Source: Taeniopygia guttata
Taxonomy: Eukaryota; Chordata; Aves; Passeriformes; Estrildidae
Reading direction: 5' to 3'
NCBI RefSeq assembly: GCF_048771995.1
Contig: NC_133032.1
Location: 17,685,001-17,749,000 of the forward strand
Length of the DNA: 64,000 bases
Part shown: piece after piece, positions 25,540 through 37,800 of the stretch
Position numbering within the stretch: the first letter of the stretch is position 1
Layout: every line of letters starts with the position of its first letter
Translations under genes and position numbers: made by a program
The notes under the pieces: generated by a model
Seen by the model: only the letters and a program-made list of their open reading frames with translations
Databases searched by the model: none
Told to the model about the DNA's origin: nothing

Positions 25540-26955
25540 ATGACTGAGTTTGACGATTGCAGTCACGGCACATCCAATATGTATCTGCCAGGGTGCGCCT
25601 ATTACGTCTCACCCTCAGATTTCTCGACGAAACCTTCTTTTTTGTCTCAATCGTCGTCCTGTCAAATGACTTTTCCTTATTCTTCTAATTTACCTCATGT
25701 TCAACCTGTGCGCGAAGTAGCATTCAGGGAATACGGATTAGAGCGCAGCAAATGGCAGTATAGGGGCAGTTATGCTCCTTATTACTCAGCTGAAGAGGTG
25801 ATGCACAGAGACTTTCTGCAGCCTGCGAACAGGAGGACGGAAATGTTGTTCAAAACGGACCCTGTCTGCGGCCACCACGGACCGTCTCCCGCCGCCTCCA
25901 ACTTCTACAGCTCGGTGGGGAGGAACGGCATCCTGCCGCAAGGCTTCGACCAGTTTTACGAGACAGCCCCCGGACCCCCGTACCAGCAACACTCCGAGAG
26001 CGAGGGGGACGCAGAGAAGGGCGACTTGAAAGCCCAGAACAGCACTTGCAGTAAAACACCTTCCAGCCAGGAGAAGAAAGTGACACCAGCAAACAGCGCC
26101 GATTCCCCTTCTGGTGAGGCTGTTGCAGAGAAGAGCAACAGTTCAGGTAGGTATCAGTAGTAAATTGGGGGCAAGAGTACAAGGCCAACACTTTGTCAAG
26201 CCGCATTTTATGTGCAATTTTATAAGCATCCAAAGGATTTTATATATCCTATAAGATTTCCTTTACCGTTGTAAAGCGTGTTTACGATAGGAAACCAATT
26301 TAGGTGGGCTTAAGGTATTCTTGGAAGAGGATATTAATTGTTATTAAATTGTTGATTCATCGGGGGGAGACGGAGAGATTTCACAGGTAGTGCTCAGAGC
26401 TGCCTTCGGTTTAGAGCTTAAGATCTTCGTTTGTTTGGGGCGGGGTGTGTGTGTGAGAGGAGTTTGAGAAACTTGGAAAATTTCCAGCCCATTTAAATAT
26501 CTCTCTGTATTGCTCGAAGAGCTCTCTTTTAAGGAGAAGTTGGGAAATATTAGCTTTTCTTGCTAAGTCACCCGGAGATTACAAGCGTCAGGAAGATTTT
26601 TTGAAGTGCTAGAGGGCTGCTTTGCAGGCAATGGGATATTATCAAAGTCTCTGATCAAACCCTAGCTGAGCATGTTCGTAGCAACAGCGAGAATCAGTTT
26701 CTTCTCTCTTGAATTTCAGCAATTCCCCAGCGATCAAGGAAAAAGAGGTGCCCCTATACCAAATATCAGATAAGAGAACTGGAACGGGAATTTTTCTTCA
26801 ACGTGTACATAAACAAAGAGAAGAGACTGCAGCTGTCCAGAATGCTCAACCTCACTGACCGGCAAGTTAAAATCTGGTTCCAGAATCGAAGGATGAAAGA
26901 AAAGAAACTGAACAGAGATCGACTCCAATATTTCACAGGGAATCCCTTGTTTTGA
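25540..26955 (+). CDS. HOXD11: HOXD11, homeobox D11 (2 exons)
   Basis: Abdominal-B class group 11 homeodomain factor acting in the nucleus; it patterns the zeugopod, sacral region and kidney with its paralogues. Exons 25540-26146 and 26720-26955 join at TTCAG|GTAGG and TTTCAG|CAATT, giving 280 aa. The N-terminal block from [19 protein letters not shown] through [14 protein letters not shown] is the group 11 N-terminal domain, and [19 protein letters not shown] is also conserved. The homeodomain spans about 207-266 ([20 protein letters not shown] to [12 protein letters not shown]), with tail [14 protein letters not shown] as in other HOXD11 proteins. The middle has no alanine tract like that in human HOXD11, so the protein is shorter than the human one (about 338 aa), similar to chicken. 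The 573-bp intron sits in the usual place. Confidence 0.97.
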
Positions 26956-27540
26956 AAAACAAAGCAAAACAAAACAAAACATAAAAAAAAAAAAAAGAAA
27001 AAGAAAAAAGGAAAAAGAAGAAAAAATATTAAAAAAGAAAGCAAGAGAACAGGAAGAAAGAAGGAAAACAAAGAATACACCGGTCTCTCTGACCTACCAT
27101 CTGAATGCAAAAGTTAATTTGTTTACTTGACACATCCACCCTGCGGAACTCAAAGTTTCATTTCATGTGCAACTCCCCACACTGAATGGCCACTGGAGAT
27201 TTCGGGGCTTGGCGGAGCAGATTCCTGATAAGGGGAAACTAGGGTAAATCCAACTGTCCACTCTCGAGTGTTTTTCGCCAAAGGTGCTTTTTTTTCCTCT
27301 CCCACAGTGCCAGCAATGGACCTGCTGTGTGTCTGGTAGTTGTTGCTTACAATTCATTGAGTTCGGGGGGGGGCTCTGTTGTTGCTTTTGAGCTAGGATA
27401 ACACTTTCCTCCCTTTAAGTGAATGCGGTTTATTTAAGAGATGGTAAATGTACGCTCGCTATATATAAAAAATATATATATATATGTTTCAATTGTCACC
27501 CAAAAGCATGGGCCACTGTCTTTTTCATGTGAATAAATGG
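26956..27540 (+). terminator. HOXD11: HOXD11 3' UTR with poly(A) signal
   Basis: An A/G-rich tract (about 26958-27070) follows the stop codon directly, and an AT run of TATATA words lies at 27460-27486. AATAAA at 27532-27537 is the likely polyadenylation signal, about 580 bases after the stop. Confidence 0.55.
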
Positions 27541-30500
27541 TTTCTAGTAAAGTTAAGGTTATAACTTCCGTGGACTGTATGGATTTCCATCCCCGAAGGA
27601 TCCTAGCGTTTTCCGGGCTAGAGCCAAGTTCAGTTAAATAATAATGTGAGGAAGCCTACCCGGGTTATTTAGAAAGCATTTTAATTAAGTTATAGTTTAG
27701 ATGCATAGCTCTTCTTTGTAGGTATGCGTACCTTCCCCGTTCGCTGTGAGACAGAGCCAACATGGCTGTCTGCAGACCATCACTTCTGATGGTGCTACCA
27801 TTACTATAAACAACGAAAAAGGCTTTTCGTTTAACTGGTCAGGCTCCAAAAAAGCCCAGAATCCCCAACGTCAATGAGTGTTTACTTGTTAGCCAAGAGC
27901 AAGGCAGAAAGACTGGGGCTCCGAGCGAGTCAGACAAGAGGTAGCTATAAACAATTGGCACTAGTTGGGGGAAAAAAAAAAAGGAAAAAAAAAAAGAAGA
28001 AAAAAAAAAAGAAAAATAAAAACCACCCCAAACCAAAACCAGGGAACCATCCCCAACGCTTTTGGGAGCAGCAGAGGGGTGGATTTCTGAAATCCGCTTG
28101 CCGGGAGGGCGAGCGGAGCGCGGCGCTGGCGGAGCGGAGCCGGGCGCGCTGTGGCCGCGGCGGGCCCCGCCGGGGGCCGGCACCCGCAGGAGATCCGCTC
28201 CGCTCCGCGCCGCTTTATCTTGCGTGACCTGGCTGGGCTGTTTACAAAACCTTGAACTGTCTAGACAACACCATAAAACCCGAGGTTCTAAACAGCTTAA
28301 TTGGGTTATATTATACACCTTCTGGTGGGCGAAAAAGAGATTTCCGCAATGTGCAATAAAGGCGACGAGTGAGAAAAGAATTTGGCTTTTTTGAATAGGA
28401 CGAGGTGGCCCTCGCTACTCTCTCAGGCAGGGAAGGCAAAAGTGCCAACTAAGTTAGGAAAAAAACCGGAGAATTCAAAAAATAGAGAAATAGAAGAGGA
28501 GGGAGGCATGACTAAAAAAAAAAAAATTTAAAACACTTTAGCAAGAAAAACATAAGTGTATGCCTTTGAACTTCCAAAATGTCAAGGTCATCACCTTTAA
28601 CCTTTCTGAATAATTAGGCGCCTTAAGGTTCCTCTGTTATTTTCAACCACCACCCACTCTCTCTCTGTCTCCCTCTCTCCCTCCCTCCCTCGCTCTCTCT
28701 CACACGCACGCACAGCCACACACACACTTTTTACCGCATAGCTGGCCATATTAGCAAATGCATCATAACGCAAAGAAAATCCCGGCTGGGTCGAGGTGAG
28801 CTCTCGGCGTCGTGCAGTGAGCGTGCCCTGCTCCAGTCCCTGCCAGCTGGAGCACAGGGGGCTTCTCACTTACCCATCTTTCTCTTCTGTGCCCTGGGAA
28901 TTCGACCCAAAAATATTTTTCTTTCTTTCTTTCTTTTTTCCCCCTTTTTAATTTTTTTCTTTTTAATTTTTTTTTTCAGCTCACAAGAAAAAGAGGGGTT
29001 TGCTTAGAAAAAAAAAAATAGGAAATGTCTCGTAATTTAGGGACAAAGACGGTATTTCTATGCGGTTTCCCCACAAAGCCCATTAATTAGAAATGCGCGA
29101 GGTCTCGGGGAATTCCTCACGGCATTTTGCCTGACCTTAGAGCCAAATTCTCGCGTGTCTCCGGATCCTTAATCCATAGGGCGAGAACGAGTCGTTTGGT
29201 TTTCTGTTCCCTGCAGTGCTTTGACAGTCTATCTCAGCGTATTAATACTCCTTCAAAATGCCAAGACACCGCAAAAGCGGGCCGCGGAAACCGAAACACC
29301 CTAGCACTAATCTTGCATAAATTCTCAATGATAGCGGTGTTAAGTTTCTATTAAAAAGGAAAGGAAGAAAGGCACGACTGAGAGCGAATTGAGCAGAGGA
29401 GAAAGGGGAGAGGAGAAAATCCCGGTGCCTGGCGGGCAGCGGCCACAGGAGGGCGCGCCCGGGCGCTGCAATGCCGCAGCCTCCGCTGCTCCACTCTCTT
29501 TCCCCCCTAATAATAATTCCACTGCTAATAAAATATCTAATATATAAGTAACGATAAGATTTCAGGGCCTTCCAAATGAGAAAATAAAGCATCAAAAAGA
29601 TTTATTAAACAAATAACCCATAACCGTGACGTGCTGGAGAAATATGCCACTTTAAAAGATTTTTTTTTTTTTTTGCTCGTAATCTTTTATAATGCATCCG
29701 AGCTTTAAAAAAAATCCCATAATTTTAAGAAAGGAAAAAAAATCAAACCCCAAAGATACTCAGAATTCGTTCCCTAGAACGAAAATCTATCTACTCCTTA
29801 AAGGACAGCCTTAACGCGGGTGGAACAAAAGTAATATATAAAACATGCATTTCCACAATTTATCTTTGATTCTTACTCGAGGATTTTCTTAAATCAACAT
29901 CTAGGTACAGAAAACATAATGTTAAAAACGTATTTTATTTAAAGGCGAGATTAACATTAGCTCATGAGAGTCCATATTTTTTAAAAGAAAGACAGAGAGA
30001 CTAAAGAGAAAAGATATTTTTAATATCCTAACATCACCTTTCCAAGGCATTGCTGAATGGAGTTCCTCTCTTTAAAAGTGCTATGGAGATCTATTAAAAT
30101 GAAAGTAGAGCTTACAGAATTAAAGTAATTCTTATGAATTTCTTGGACAGTCTCCAGCAACCGAGCATGTTCTGTCTTTCTGAGATTTTTGTTTGTTTGT
30201 TTTATCCTTTTTTTCCTTCCAGTGTGCACTTCTGATCAGAATCTGAGGAAAGAAAAGGTTTTGCTGCTTTCTGCTTATTTGCAGAATTCATCGAAATCTA
30301 TTTCATGTTGTCTTAGCCATATTCCGCATTTTTTAAGGACCAGTCTCTCGCGAACGCATTTGTTGGCACTTCGTCTGCTGGATTGTTGGTGTGTGGTTTA
30401 TTTTTCTTTTTTTCTTTTCTTTTTTTTTTTTTTCCTTTTTCTTTTTAGAAGTTCATTGTTAACACTTTCCTAGATATAGCCTTTCCGGCGGTAATAAAAC

Positions 30501-30980
30501 GGCATTGTACAATCCAAAATCCTTGGGATCCCTGACGCCAGAGGTAGCCCTTGCAGGCAGAGCCGTATCCCGGAGGAAAATGCCCTGATCTCTCGGTGGC
30601 CATACACTTTCCTAGGGGGAAATGTTTAGCGAAGTTTAGGTGTTTGTTTTTCTTGGCATGAGAGGGCTCCTTGCGAGAGCCCACCCCGAGCCCATCAGGC
30701 TTCATCCGAGGTGCTTTCACCCCTCGCAATTACAGTGAGGCCGAACTCAGAGAATGGGAACGGGCGATGGGAACCAGGGTGCACTGTTAATTATGGAAAA
30801 TTATATCTATACACGAGAACATGGAAATGCCGCTTTCTTCCCTTTATTTTTGAACCGTTGTGTAAATGTGATGATTCTGTGAGTGATTGTAACCTCTTCT
30901 ATTTTTCCTTTTTACCCTTTTCTCAGTTAAATTCCTCTAGACAGAAAAGATTGTGAGCTATTTCCAAATGTCTTTGGGCT
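27541..30980. other. HOXD11-HOXD10 spacer, left part
   Basis: Purine-rich simple sequence lies at 27969-28020, a small GC island at 28080-28215, CT and CA repeats at 28655-28730, and T-rich runs at 28915-28978. The stretch 29800-30130 is AT-rich. At 30529-30545 CGCCAGAGGTAGC resembles a CTCF core but breaks the GGC triplet. No exon or RNA gene is recognised. Confidence 0.35.
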
Positions 30981-32360
30981 TGTCCTTTACATAGAACGAA
31001 AAGGGCATTTGCTTATTTTGCGATTAAAATATAAATATGGCAGGAATCCGCCGAAAGGTAATTGTGCAATACAAATACCGAGGCTGAAGGCTGCACTGGC
31101 CGCCAATATACACGCTAAAATCTCATCACACTCAGGCACCTTTGTGTCCACAAAAATATGAAAATACGATAGGAGAAGGGCTGGGGTTTAGAGAGAAGAT
31201 GAGCATACGGTCAGTGCTAGGGTGCGATTTTTACACTCAGAAATAACACCTTTGAAGAAAAGAGCAGCGTGATATTTTGTTTATCTTATAGGCTTTCATA
31301 TTTAGGAAAAACATAATGTCATCTGTATGTCGTGTCCGTCCCCTTACCTCGGTCAAAAAAACCTAGAAAATCTGAGCCCAAATGCCGACTCTTTCTATGA
31401 AAATACGGCACATAGAAATCTGGGCAACGTGACAGTTGCTTTATTAAAAGAAGAAAGATCACAATATCGTACCTATTTTTTTTTTTTTCTTAAATAAAAG
31501 TATTCTTCAATGTCCCTACAATTTAACAGCGTGGCATAAAATATATATAATCAGCGCATTTAAAGACACTCTAAATAAAATTATGAAATCAAGTAAATCA
31601 AAAGAAATTTACTAAAAGCTTCCTGGGTTTCAGCCTATTTTAAAAATAAGACATTTCTCGCAATACCTTTGTTACTGAAGGCATCTGCAAAATATCTGGC
31701 TTCCTTCGTACCCCTCTCCCATCCCCCTCACATAATGGGACACAAACACAGCAAATTGCAACTATGAGAATGCTCGGCACTGCCGAGACAAAAACATAAT
31801 CATATCACCAGTAATAAGGTTCAGGGAGATAAGGCAGTGAAAATTAAGCCCTGCTGCCACGTCTGGTAACCTCCAGTTTTTAGCCCTGACATTTGCTAGA
31901 GGAGAAAACTGTAATGTCCACCTATGCTTTATTACAAACAGTAATTTACATCTACATGGACCCATTGGTTGGGGCATTTTTTCACCCTCGTTCGGAAAAA
32001 TATGGGGCTCTGAGAGCAAAACCTTTATATTAATGTAGATTGTATATCTCATTTATTGCACAATATTGATTTATTTATTAATGTTAATTACTTTATTCCA
32101 TTTTAATATGATTTAAAACAATAGTGACATTAAATGCCCAGAGCCTAAGTCCCCAGTTCCCCAATGGCTCTCGCATGTTTATTCAACTTCTATTTACATC
32201 AAACTTAAACTTTCTACTGTTCATTTCCAATAAAAAATTGCTGCCCGTTTTTAAATCCCTCATGATTTACCGTGAGCGAAGGGTCTTATGGAGCCGTGTG
32301 CCAGTCCCGAACGCAATATTTAAATTACTATAATCATAACAGCCATCTGAGTTTCCGTCT
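30981..32360. promoter_or_regulatory. AT-rich candidate control element
   Basis: About 1.4 kb of AT-rich, non-simple DNA with many HOX/CDX-type words: TTTATT, ATTAAA, AATATTGATTTATTTATTAA near 32063-32082, and TTAATTAC. It includes the perfect inverted repeat CTCGGCA-C-TGCCGAG at 31773-31787. The mixed, non-repetitive texture without codon bias suggests a conserved regulatory block shared by HOXD10 and HOXD11. Conservation itself is not visible here. Confidence 0.35.
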
Positions 32361-32445
32361 AGTGACATGCATGAAATTAATATTTTCAATTACAAAATAT
32401 CAAAGAGCCCTCATGTCTAATCAGGAGCCCAGAATTCAGCTCCTC

Positions 32446-32496
<51 letters not shown>
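32446..32496 (+). repeat. (CAG)17 tract with one CAA
   Basis: Seventeen triplets, sixteen CAG and one CAA (eighth). A frame across it would encode polyglutamine, but it is only 89 codons long, has no relatives I recognise and sits in intergenic DNA, so I treat it as a plain trinucleotide repeat. Confidence 0.97.
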
Positions 32497-32497
<1 letters not shown>

Positions 32498-32784
32498 GAG
32501 GCCGGCGTGGAAAGCAGCTCAGCATTTGCTTATTGTTTTAACTTTACTGTTGGGCGAAACCCGCCGCAAACCTCTGGGCTGATACTTTCAGCTGGGATAT
32601 TTCTGGGGACCCCTTTTCTTACAGTGTAAATAAAGATTATGAAAGAACCATTTGATGGGCATAAAATTCCTGATTAGATTTAATAGTCAAGTCTTAAACT
32701 GCGTCAAGAAAAATAGTATTTTGTTGCTTTAAACTCTGTGGGTTGTCCAGGCTGTTGTTGAAGAGGAGGAAATTGCTAGAAGGC

Positions 32785-33100
32785 GAGGCAGGGAGGGGAG
32801 GGGGGGGGGGGACGCGGCGCTCGGAGGGAGCGTCGTGGGCTCCGCCGCGGCTTCTTCCCGGCGCAGGGGTCTCTTAGCCATGGCTCTGATCATGATCTTA
32901 CGCGGCCGCCGCGCCTCAGCGCCCGCCGCTCGCCTCAGCCCGCGGCGCCGGCCGAGCGTGCCCGGCCCGGGCGGCGGCCCCGCCAGGCGCGGGGGATGCT
33001 GCCGACAGAGCCCGCGAGCACAGAATATTCCGAAGGTAATATTTAAACTCTCCGGCAAGCCAGGAGCTGGAGACTGCAGCTATAAAAGACGCTGGCTCTT
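32785..33100 (+). promoter_or_regulatory. GC island followed by TATA box
   Basis: A CpG-rich island at about 32790-33015 is followed by a well-formed TATA box, TATAAAAG, at 33081-33088 in less GC-rich DNA. A start near 33110 would lie 1.65 kb before the HOXD10 ATG. It could be a distal HOXD10 promoter or a noncoding transcript start. Only the motif and its context support this. Confidence 0.4.
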
Positions 33101-34420
33101 AACCTGACAATGATGTTGTATTTGAACAGCTGCGATAAGGTTTTAAAAGGTCTGTCTCATTGCCACCGCGAAATTTTAAATAGGGTTATTGTTTCCAGCG
33201 GTCTAAAGTGTACGGTAAAGTACAAAAACATCCAAATGCCAGGAAACAGAGGAAAATTCAAACCCACGCTGGTGGAAAGCGCACGTTTGTAAGTGTGCGA
33301 AAGACGCATTTAAATTTTTAAAAATCCTTTCACGTGCTGCCTGCTCTTGGGGATCTGAAAGGGTGTTTTGATGGCAGAAAGGCCCAAAATAAACAGGCGA
33401 ATTAGTCCCAAACAAAAATTATCAACAAGTTCACTTTGTATGGATGAGAGTCCTTGACAACATTAGCCCCAGACAAGAAATACTCCAGTTTGGGGAGGAA
33501 GAAGAAAAAAAAAAAAAAAAAAAAAAAAGGGGGAGAGAAAAGAAAGTAAACCGATAAAGAGTAATAAACAGTTTCTACCGCCACTATTTAAAATGTAGTA
33601 GCTGCGGGTGCAAATACGGCTAAGGAGTGGGAGGAAAAACAATAAAACACGTTTAAAATGTTGGGACGGAAAACTCTGATCTGCCATGTAGACAGTTACT
33701 GTTGCCTTCTGTTAGTTGCTTTCTTTGCTGTTTGTTGCTTTACTACACAGATGCATTCATCATTCTTATATATATTAAAAAAAAAACAGACCGAAAAAGT
33801 TGCTTAAAGGAGTTAAAGGAGTTGCAGTGAGGATAGGAGTTTCTGTATGTTTTTTGATGAGGAACACTATAGAAGGAGAAATTACCTTTTTGATGCTTTA
33901 GGTCTGCAGAGCAAGAGAAAACCACACTTTTTTTCTTTTAATTTTTTTTCTTTTTAAAATTTTTTTTCCTTTTTTTTTTTTTTTTTTTCTTCCCAGGCGG
34001 TCGGGCGAGAACATTGTAAAATAATTTTAGGAATGTGGCTTCCCTATAAAATTCGAGTTATGACAAAAGTCCACCTTTTAATATTTGACGATTTGTGTTA
34101 AAACAAAAATTGACCTTCTCGGTTAGCAGCTAGGAAAAAAATCAATAGTATAATTTTCAATAATTCATAACGCGAACGCCATTATGCTAAATCTTAACTA
34201 TTAATCTTATCCTTTACAAAGTCTCGATTGATTTGTTAATAAAATATCTTCCCGTGCGCGGCAACAGAGGGTATAACTCTTGAAAAAGCTTCAGAAGCAA
34301 GAAAATTACCGAGTAGCCCGAGAATGTAGATGAGGGTTTTATTGATCGCCCCTGATTCTCCTTAATACGCATTAATAAATCCCGCAACCTTTTGTCCCCG
34401 CGCTTGTCAGCGGCGGGGCT
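33101..34420. other. HOXD10 upstream AT-rich DNA
   Basis: Contains a poly-A tract at 33506-33528 and a T-rich run at 33930-33991. The AT-rich stretch 34000-34390 has several ATTA/TTAAT words. No coding exon is supported. Confidence 0.35.
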
Positions 34421-34763
34421 CTCACAGGAGCCATGGCGGGCGCGGCGCTGCGCGGGGGTTCCGCGGGCGCGGAGCGGCGCGGCGCGGGGGGGCGCGGCGC
34501 GGGCCGGTGCCGCAGCGCGGGCGGCGGGGCGGTGCGGTGCCGGCGCGGCGGCGCAGGGGGCGCTGTTGACCGCGGCGGGGCGCGGCGGGGCGGCGCGGCG
34601 GGGCGCGTCAGCGGCGGGGCGGCGGCGCGCGGGGCGGCGGGCGCTGCCATTGGCCCGCCTGTCATGTGGTCGCGCGGAGGCATCCGCAATTACACGGGAA
34701 TGTTTTCCTAGAGATGTCAGCCTACAAAGGACACAATCTCTCTTCCTCAAATTCCGCCCCAAA
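34421..34763 (+). promoter_or_regulatory. HOXD10: HOXD10 promoter GC island
   Basis: About 210 bases (34430-34640) of almost pure G/C made of GGCGGGGC/GGCGC words, then an inverted CCAAT box (ATTGG, 34649-34653) 111 bases before the HOXD10 ATG. CAGGGGGCGCTG at 34554-34565 matches the right half of a CTCF motif only. An in-frame ATG upstream (34392) would extend the protein through the G/C block, but the family start is at 34764. Confidence 0.5.
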
Positions 34764-35865
34764 ATGTCCTTTCCCAACAGCTCTCCTGCCGCTAATACTT
34801 TTTTAGTAGATTCTCTCATCAGTGCGTGCAGGAGTGACAGTTTCTACTCCAACAGCGCCAGCATGTATATGCCACCTAGCACAGACATTGGGACGTATGG
34901 GATGCAAACCTGTGGACTCCTTCCGTCTCTGGCTAAGAGAGAAGTTAATCACCAAAATATGGGTATGAATGTACATCCTTATATACCTCAAGTAGACACT
35001 TGGACAGACCCGAACAGATCTTGTCGAATAGAGCAACCTGTTACACAGCAGGTCCCCACTTGTTCCTTCACTACAAATATTAAAGAAGAAAGCAATTGCT
35101 GCATGTATTCCGATAAGAGATCCAAACTCATTTCTGCAGACGTCCCTTCCTACCAGAGGCTGGTGTCTGAATCATGCCCCATTGAGAACCCCGAGGTTCC
35201 CGTCCCAGGATATTTTAGACTGAGCCAGACCTACGCCACTGGGAAAACCCAAGAGTACAATAATAGCCCTGAAACGAGTTCAACTGTAATGTTACAGTTA
35301 AACCCTCGCGGCAGCTCCAAACCGCAGATATCTGCTCAACTTCAGCTGGAAAAGAAAATGAATGAAAACCCGAACAACCAAGACAGCACCGCTAAAGTCT
35401 CTCAAGTGGAAAGTCCCGAGCCCAAGTCCACGTTGCAAGAGGAGCGGAGCTGTCTGCCCGAAGGCTCCGTGTCCAGCCCAGAAGTCCAGGAGAAGGAGAG
35501 TAAAGGTCTGTATTACCGAGTTTAAGCCGTGCCGTGGTGTAACTCCAACACGCCAGCACCATAAAGCACGCTCGAATATACTAACGAGCATCACAGCCAT
35601 CACATTTAATGCTAAGGAGTATCGGGCTGCAGGTGCTGTCTCTCTGAAGATTTTGGCAGGCAAAAATGCTACACAAAACGGTCCAAAGATTTTCCGTAGA
35701 GATCTGCCTCTCCCGTGCACGCAGGCAGCCTCTGTGATGCGGGGAATATAGCCGTGTGCTCCGTAATGCGCTGCAGCAGCCAAAAGCAGCCCCATACCTC
35801 TAAAAAAAGCGGGTCTGGAGGTTGTAAAATACGAGCAGCTCAACTTTTCTCTCTCGTAGTATTTC

Positions 35866-35909
<44 letters not shown>

Positions 35910-37188
35910 TCCCACTGAGCCTTACTGCGGTTTGATTGCATTTAAAGTTAATTACGATCCTCTTAAAATAGGTGAGGAATAGGTGCTACCAGGCTGGGTA
36001 AAGTTGGACAGAAATGCACAATGAAAGCAGCAGCCCGCTATCTGCCTGGTCCAAGGGTGGAATATTTCAATGTGGTGCTTTAGATAACCTTGCGTTGGTC
36101 TCCAAAAGTGCACCAGTATTTTGAAATGCTTTTGAAACCTGAAAGTGGTGGCACTCTGATTTTATTTTCCCTTTTAAAGTGCACTAACGCCTTTTTTTAG
36201 ACTGGCGTGTATCGAAAAATTCCAAAACGAGAAATTTTATGCTACCAAAATGTACTTTGCAACCTCTAGGTCAATTTTTACCCTCTGTGTTCATTGAGAA
36301 TTTATTTAACTTAATTATGTTTAGTGATCCAGGTCTAGCTTCATGTGGGGGGAGATTTCTTTCTGGTGGGGAAAAGAAAAAAGAAAAAAAAAAATCCAAG
36401 GCAGGGTGTCGTAATTTCTTGTATATCATTTTGTCTGGGAAATGTCTGTATCTGTTTATAGGTGTGCTTGCGTGATTCAGCTGATGTGTGTGGGGATGCT
36501 GCTTCAAAATACAGTGCGAGACTATTTTGTAATTGGAATATTTCCGTGGCAATTGTCGTGGGAGCCCGAGTCGGCCATGGCGAGGCTAGACCCGTTTAGA
36601 TGTGTCCATGGGGCGGATGGCAGGTTAAATATTGTTGAAATGTTAAACGCCGGCCAAAAACTTGAGAGAGCCTTACTGGCAGGAGCAGGAGAGCGGGGTG
36701 GCCGCAGGGCAGGGTGCCGTGCTGGGGACAGGCGAGCCCAGGCTGGCAGCAGGTCCCCTCGCTGAGCCCACACCTCAGCCGGGCGGTGTTTAATGCCCAC
36801 ATCCACCATATCTGCCAGACACTGCAGAGGAGGGGTCATGGCCAAGGGTACACTCTAACAGTCTGAGGTATTTTTGATTTTTTTTTCTTCTTCTTCTTTG
36901 ATTTTGATAGAGGAAATCAAGTCTGATACTCCAACAAGCAATTGGTTAACTGCAAAGAGTGGCAGAAAGAAGAGGTGTCCTTATACTAAACACCAAACAC
37001 TGGAATTAGAGAAAGAGTTCTTATTCAATATGTATCTCACTCGAGAGCGCCGTCTAGAGATCAGTAAGAGCGTAAACCTCACTGACAGGCAGGTCAAGAT
37101 TTGGTTTCAAAACCGCAGAATGAAGCTCAAGAAGATGAGCAGGGAGAACCGAATCCGGGAACTGACCGCTAATCTGACCTTCTCTTAA
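34764..37188 (+). CDS. HOXD10: HOXD10, homeobox D10 (2 exons)
   Basis: Abdominal-B class group 10 homeodomain factor; nuclear, specifying lumbar identity, hindlimb motor neurons and limb regions. Exons 34764-35505 and 36911-37188 join at AAAG|GTCTG and ATAG|AGGAA, giving 339 aa, one residue shorter than human (340). The start [20 protein letters not shown] is the family start. Long stretches look almost unchanged from mammals, such as [20 protein letters not shown] and [24 protein letters not shown] with Trp259 is the PBX-contact motif of groups 9-10. The homeodomain spans about 264-323 ([20 protein letters not shown] to [12 protein letters not shown]), tail [16 protein letters not shown]. 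The 1.4-kb intron contains about 40 T at 35869-35908. The donor GTCTGT is weak compared with GTRAGT. Confidence 0.97.
35869..35908. repeat. Poly-T tract in HOXD10 intron
   Basis: About 40 uninterrupted T, roughly 360 bases inside the intron. This is long for a mononucleotide run and is prone to length variation and sequencing error. Confidence 0.9.
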
Positions 37189-37800
37189 ACCCTAACCCCG
37201 GGGGGGGGCACCAGTGAGGAATGGGCACAGCACCACCACTTGATAAAGGCAGGAGAGACTCTGGCAAAACCCGGCATTTTCCAGTTTTGTTTTGTTTTGT
37301 TTTCTGATAGAATGTGACTCTTCGTCCTTCTTTTAGCGCTGCAAGTGAATATGTATTACTATGATGAGTATATATAAAACCTAGCACGTGTAATTTATTT
37401 TTGTTCTCATCGTAATGCAGGGTAACTATTATTGAATATTATCATTTGGTCTTAACTTATTGGAACTGTCGAACATCCAAGCAATGTGACTTTTTCATGT
37501 TTTTACTAACAAAATGGTATTTATGTGGGGCTGTTACACGGGCCATAACATTTTGAGTACATTCAATACTTTCAGAAAAAGAGTGGGGGGAAACTGTGGG
37601 GGCGGGGGGAAAGAGAAGCACATTATAATGTAACTATCCTCTCAAATGAACTTAGAGATTGTCCTTCGTAAAATGGAATATTTCCTTCTTCTCCATTGTA
37701 GACATTTCCTTGTGGTGCATATGTGGAATAGTAGTCGTTCAGCAGCAAATTGTCCTTCTTGTGCATGTTCTGTTTGCATGTATAATGCAATAAACTCTGT
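37189..37800 (+). terminator. HOXD10: HOXD10 3' UTR with poly(A) signal
   Basis: AATAAA at 37789-37794, about 600 bases after the stop, is the first good polyadenylation signal. Another AATAAA lies at 38478-38483. The UTR is AT-rich and non-repetitive apart from a short G-run after the stop. Confidence 0.5.

Noticed and set aside
29448-29462. CTCF-like word CCACAGGAGGGCGCG
   Set aside because: The core has an extra base between AGG and GGC and three mismatches; too weak to annotate.
30529-30545. CTCF-like word CGCCAGAGGTAGC
   Set aside because: Breaks the invariant GGC of the core; mentioned only in the spacer description.
32272-32541. Polyglutamine-encoding frame of 89 codons
   Set aside because: Only the CAG repeat makes it notable; no family similarity, no splice context, intergenic.
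34392-34763. N-terminal extension of HOXD10
   Set aside because: Would translate the G/C block into Ala/Gly/Arg-rich sequence; the family start MSFPNSS is at 34764.
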